Shown here one piece after another: positions 7,469 to 9,328 of a DNA stretch of 9,328 nucleotides. The position numbers were made by a program, and so were the translations under genes. Location: NCBI GenBank assembly GCA_037441765.1, contig JBBIRM010000110.1:1-9328 (forward strand), given 5' to 3'. Source of the DNA: JBBIRM01 sp037441765 (lineage in GTDB: Bacteria; Desulfobacterota; BSN033; UBA1163). Each line of letters begins with the position of its first letter. The first letter of the stretch is position 1. The notes beneath the pieces were generated by a model, which was given only the letters and a program-made list of their open reading frames with translations, was not told the DNA's origin and ran no database searches.

Positions 7469-8158
7469 TTAGGCGCTCTTTTGAGGCCTATACATGAGTC
7501 TGGCAATCAGTATTGTACCAAATACTGCTAATGGGATCACGACATAAGGTTTCCATTTTAAAAGGATTGGAATCAGTGCCAGCAACAGGGCAATGGGCGC
7601 ATATCTTTTTCCCCTTAAGGCAAATTGCCCAAAGACTGCACCAAATACTGCAGGAAGTAAGAAACGTTTGAAGGCATCTTGAAGCCAGGGAGGAAAGAAA
7701 GTGACAAACCAACCTGTGGCCACTGCTCCTATAAAGACGGCGATGATGCTTAACCAGATGGAGATGGCGATCCCCACTGTAGCAATCAATTCGCCTTGTT
7801 TGCTCCCCTCCTCAACCCCTGCAACAGCCTGTGCCACCGCAGCACAGGGCAGCCTCATATTGGAGATATTGCCTGCTAAAAAGGACATATATGTCCCTGC
7901 ATCACCCAGTGTCGGATAATAACTGATAGGCTCAATGATAAAGAATGGAACTGCATAGGTAAGGGCTAATCCCATCCCTACCATAATTGCAGATAAGGGT
8001 GGGAAGACCCCGTATTGAAAATAGAGCCATGCAGGGGGAAGAAACATCCCCAGGATGGCTAACCCACAGGTAATCATTCCAACTCGGTGTATAGGTTCAG
8101 AAAACTCTTTTTGGTAAACTTGAGGATCTATTTCATGAAATTTATTTTCTGCGACCAT
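7469..8158 (-). CDS. Polytopic membrane protein, putative partner subunit of the DUF5058-like protein
   Basis: I do not recognise a named, characterised family. The 229-residue product has a soluble N-terminus (residues 1-23, no cleavable signal) and about six hydrophobic segments, roughly at 24-46, 54-78, 124-150, 165-182, 186-201 and 204-222. Between the second and third lies a striking polar/small-residue stretch (76-110) with EPISYYPTLGDAGTY and FLAGNISNMRLPCAA, which looks like a conserved re-entrant or substrate-binding loop and includes Cys105. The start at 8158 is chosen because AAGGAGG at 8167-8173 sits 8 nt before it; an in-frame ATG at 8194 would overlap the upstream gene and lacks this spacing. 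It lies 13 nt after the DUF5058-like gene and 24 nt before the M20 peptidase gene. I infer that the two membrane proteins form one importer feeding the peptidase, but the sequence shows no ATP-binding site or known transporter motif. Confidence 0.85.
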   Translation of the reverse strand: MVAENKFHEIDPQVYQKEFSEPIHRVGMITCGLAILGMFLPPAWLYFQYGVFPPLSAIMVGMGLALTYAVPFFIIEPISYYPTLGDAGTYMSFLAGNISNMRLPCAAVAQAVAGVEEGSKQGELIATVGIAISIWLSIIAVFIGAVATGWFVTFFPPWLQDAFKRFLLPAVFGAVFGQFALRGKRYAPIALLLALIPILLKWKPYVVIPLAVFGTILIARLMYRPQKSA

Positions 8159-8166
8159 ATTCTCTC

Positions 8167-8173
8167 CCTCCTT
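8167..8173 (-). promoter_or_regulatory. Shine-Dalgarno site overlapping the upstream stop codon
   Basis: On the minus strand AAGGAGG is the strongest ribosome site in the operon. Its first two bases are the last two of the TAA ending the DUF5058-like gene (8172-8174). This arrangement favours translational coupling of the two membrane proteins at near-equal amounts, and it selects the 8158 start. Confidence 0.75.
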
Positions 8174-8876
8174 ATCCGGCATAAAGTTTTCCAATGATCA
8201 TGCCACCGAACATGGCAAATCCAAGTGCCCACTCCTTCAGATGGGGTCTTTTAATCCAGTCAGCAAGCAAGAAGAAAAACATGGCAAGAACTCCTCCTGC
8301 AATAACGGAGACCATGATCCCACCCCCTTTGGCCAGGCTGCTGGATGCCCAGTAGCCAAATACACCGAGTGTGGCGCAAACAGTTAATACGGAGAGCCAT
8401 CGGGTATCACCGCCTGCGATCTTTTGACGTGCAGTTCCTAAATATCGAGTAAAAAAACCCGCTGCAATTAGCCAGCCAATGCATGAAACATTCATCACGA
8501 AAATGACATTGGCAAACCCGGTCATATCAAAATTTTTCCCTCCAAACTCCTGCCCTGCCCCTGCCGCTGCATTAGAAGCCTGAACCAACTCAGTAAAGAC
8601 AGAGCCCACCGCTGCTCCCTCCCTCTGCCAAGCCAGGCCTGCACTTAAGGCTACCACTAAGGCAATCATAATGAATATCTCGGACATCACAGGCCCAAAT
8701 GATGTGATGGCAGCGCCCCGAATAATGGATGTGATATCGCTCTTCTGGAGGCCGTAACGCTTCATAATATTCAGGGCACGGAGCATAAAATAGGTGCACT
8801 GATAAAGGGCAATGGCGGCCAAGACTGCACCACAAATCCATATCCAGGGCTCATTAGCGATCTGTTTCCAATCCAT
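8172..8876 (-). CDS. DUF5058-like polytopic membrane protein
   Basis: The 234-residue product is an integral membrane protein with about six hydrophobic segments near residues 11-33, 62-82, 119-142, 160-177, 187-206 and 215-232. The opening MDWKQIANEPWIWICG and the segment AAITSFGPVMSEI followed by LAWQREGAAVGSVFTEL resemble, from memory, the DUF5058 family, whose members start with a similar (I)AN-P-W phrase and carry an SxGP element before a transmembrane helix. This recall has not been checked against a profile. A Gly/Ala/Asn-rich soluble loop (about 100-118) lies between helices two and three. Start ATG 8876 has AGGAGGT at 8885-8891 with an 8-nt spacer. It is the first gene of the leftward operon, with a membrane partner and an M20 peptidase after it. 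Function is unknown; uptake of a peptide or amino-acid conjugate is inferred from context only. Confidence 0.85.
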   Translation of the reverse strand: MDWKQIANEPWIWICGAVLAAIALYQCTYFMLRALNIMKRYGLQKSDITSIIRGAAITSFGPVMSEIFIMIALVVALSAGLAWQREGAAVGSVFTELVQASNAAAGAGQEFGGKNFDMTGFANVIFVMNVSCIGWLIAAGFFTRYLGTARQKIAGGDTRWLSVLTVCATLGVFGYWASSSLAKGGGIMVSVIAGGVLAMFFFLLADWIKRPHLKEWALGFAMFGGMIIGKLYAG

Positions 8877-8983
8877 ATTACTCTACCTCCTTTCTTTTTT
8901 CTTTTTGATTGATAATTCATACCCAAGGTTTCAGAATTAATCCCAATTGAGGAGAAACCATCCAAATTCCAAAGATGGATAGC

Positions 8984-9012
8984 CTATTATCACGAAAACA
9001 ATAATGTTTCAA
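8984..9012 (-). promoter_or_regulatory. Candidate promoter of the membrane-pair/M20 operon
   Basis: On the minus strand TTGAAA (9007-9012, five of six matches to TTGACA) is followed by GTGATAATAG. The hexamer GATAAT (8986-8991) matches TATAAT in five of six positions but gives a 15-nt spacer, while TAATAG (8984-8989) gives the ideal 17 nt and a TGn extension but is a poorer hexamer. The leader would be roughly 100 nt. It is the best leftward candidate seen, and only moderately convincing. Confidence 0.35.
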
Positions 9013-9014
9013 GA

Positions 9015-9074
9015 AAAAAATTTGAAAAAATCATGGGGATTCAAGGGGTCAAGGATTCGAGGGAAATGGTTAAG
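9015..9074 (+). repeat. Intergenic repeat, copy A (about 60 nt)
   Basis: Copy A aligns to copy B (9185-9252) over its full length with about six mismatches and one 8-nt gap. The best conserved core is AAGGGGTCAAGGATTC followed by GAGGGAAATGGTTAAG, identical in both copies apart from the gap. It abuts the -35 element of the candidate leftward promoter. There are no flanking target-site duplications or terminal inverted repeats, so it does not look like an insertion sequence. Confidence 0.75.
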
Positions 9075-9090
9075 GCCCAATTAAATTGGA

Positions 9091-9110
9091 GAAGAACCAA
9101 ATAGTTCTTC
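9091..9110. repeat. Perfect 7-bp inverted repeat with 6-nt loop
   Basis: GAAGAAC (9091-9097) and GTTCTTC (9104-9110) flank CAAATA. No T-run follows on either strand, so it is not a terminator of the usual kind. It sits 32 nt upstream of the -35 of the rightward promoter and just after an imperfect palindrome CCAATT-A-AATTGG (9077-9089). It could be an operator or chance in AT-rich DNA. Confidence 0.4.
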
Positions 9111-9142
9111 ACTGGTAAAGAATGCTGGACTCCCAACTCTTA

Positions 9143-9171
9143 TTGACACCACAATCCGTTAATAATAAAAT
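9143..9171 (+). promoter_or_regulatory. Near-consensus rightward sigma-70 promoter
   Basis: TTGACA (9143-9148) is a perfect -35 hexamer. After a 17-nt spacer comes TAAAAT (9166-9171), a five-of-six match to the -10. Transcription would start near 9178, run through repeat copy B and leave the window on the right, giving a leader of at least 115 nt if ATG 9294 is used, longer otherwise. This is the strongest promoter match in the window. Confidence 0.6.
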
Positions 9172-9184
9172 TTGGATCATCTCC

Positions 9185-9252
9185 AAAAAAGTTGACAGAA
9201 TCATGAGGATAAAAGGGGTCAAGGATTCAAGGATTCGAGGGAAATGGTTAAG
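9185..9252 (+). repeat. Intergenic repeat, copy B (about 68 nt, with an 8-bp tandem duplication)
   Basis: This copy matches copy A (9015-9074) but contains AAGGATTC twice in a row (9221-9228 and 9229-9236) where copy A has it once. It begins about 14 nt after the -10 of the rightward promoter, so it would be transcribed in the leader of whatever gene lies to the right. The two copies are in direct orientation, 170 nt apart start to start. Confidence 0.75.
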
Positions 9253-9328
9253 AATTATAAAGAGTTAAAAAATTGGCAAAGATCATAGCAAATATGTTTA
9301 GATTAAAAAATGCAGATACAGGGAGAAG

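Larger units (their letters stand above)
8877..9328. other. 452-nt intergenic region, AT-rich, no gene recognised
   Basis: No convincing coding sequence was found on either strand. The region holds the ribosome site and a candidate promoter of the leftward operon, two copies of a repeat, an inverted repeat and a rightward promoter (listed separately). Open frames at the far right (ATG 9294, reading MFRLKNADTGR to the edge, and ATG 9310) lack ribosome sites and are too short to judge. Confidence 0.7.

Noticed and set aside
8159..8194. Longer N-terminus (12 extra residues) for the partner membrane protein
   Set aside because: The strong AAGGAGG site lies inside this stretch and is correctly spaced for ATG 8158.
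9171..9187. Small inverted repeat TTTGGA/TCCAAA after the rightward promoter
   Set aside because: Six-base stem with a 5-nt loop in AT-rich DNA; not distinguishable from chance, and it overlaps the -10 element by one base.
9192..9197. Second TTGACA inside repeat copy B as a -35 element
   Set aside because: The DNA 16-18 nt downstream reads GGGGTC and has no resemblance to a -10 hexamer.
9015..9252. CRISPR array
   Set aside because: Only two copies that differ in length, separated by over 100 nt, with no regular repeat-spacer pattern and no cas genes.
9294..9328. Start of a gene at ATG 9294 or ATG 9310 running off the right edge
   Set aside because: Only 11 and 6 codons are visible, neither has a ribosome site, and no family can be recognised.

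Overview
The window looks like a bacterial chromosome fragment. Its housekeeping genes are long, intact and closely packed, most have good Shine-Dalgarno sites, and the intergenic DNA is AT-rich with short degenerate repeats. The protein sequences and the CAAA/TTC-type intergenic filler remind me of Desulfobacterota (former Deltaproteobacteria) or a related environmental lineage. That is an impression only; no rRNA or lineage-specific marker is present.

Left part (1-6219, all + strand). glmU and glmS sit 3 nt apart and encode the enzymes for the first and last steps of UDP-N-acetylglucosamine synthesis, the precursor of peptidoglycan and lipid A. A 143-nt gap with a candidate promoter and a run of degenerate CAAA-type repeats separates them from a UvrD/PcrA-type DNA helicase gene. 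Twenty-five nt after that lies a small gene for a tandem ACT-domain protein resembling the glycine cleavage regulator GcvR.

Middle (6220-6273). A 16-bp hairpin with one bulged base lies between convergent genes. Its T-run is on the minus strand, so it best serves as the terminator of the leftward operon, and it overlaps that operon's last stop codon.

Right part (6272-8876, all - strand). Three tightly spaced genes read leftward: a DUF5058-like polytopic membrane protein, a second unrelated polytopic membrane protein, and an M20-family metallopeptidase with a complete metal site. I infer a two-subunit membrane transporter coupled to a cytoplasmic hydrolase that releases an amino acid from an imported peptide or acylated amino acid. 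This is the most interesting functional module here and, as far as I know, is uncharacterised.

Right edge (8877-9328). This is 452 nt of non-coding DNA holding two copies of a roughly 60-nt repeat, one with an extra 8-bp tandem unit. Between them are a perfect 7-bp inverted repeat and a near-consensus rightward sigma-70 promoter. That promoter should drive a gene beyond the window. No RNA gene, CRISPR array or insertion sequence was recognised.
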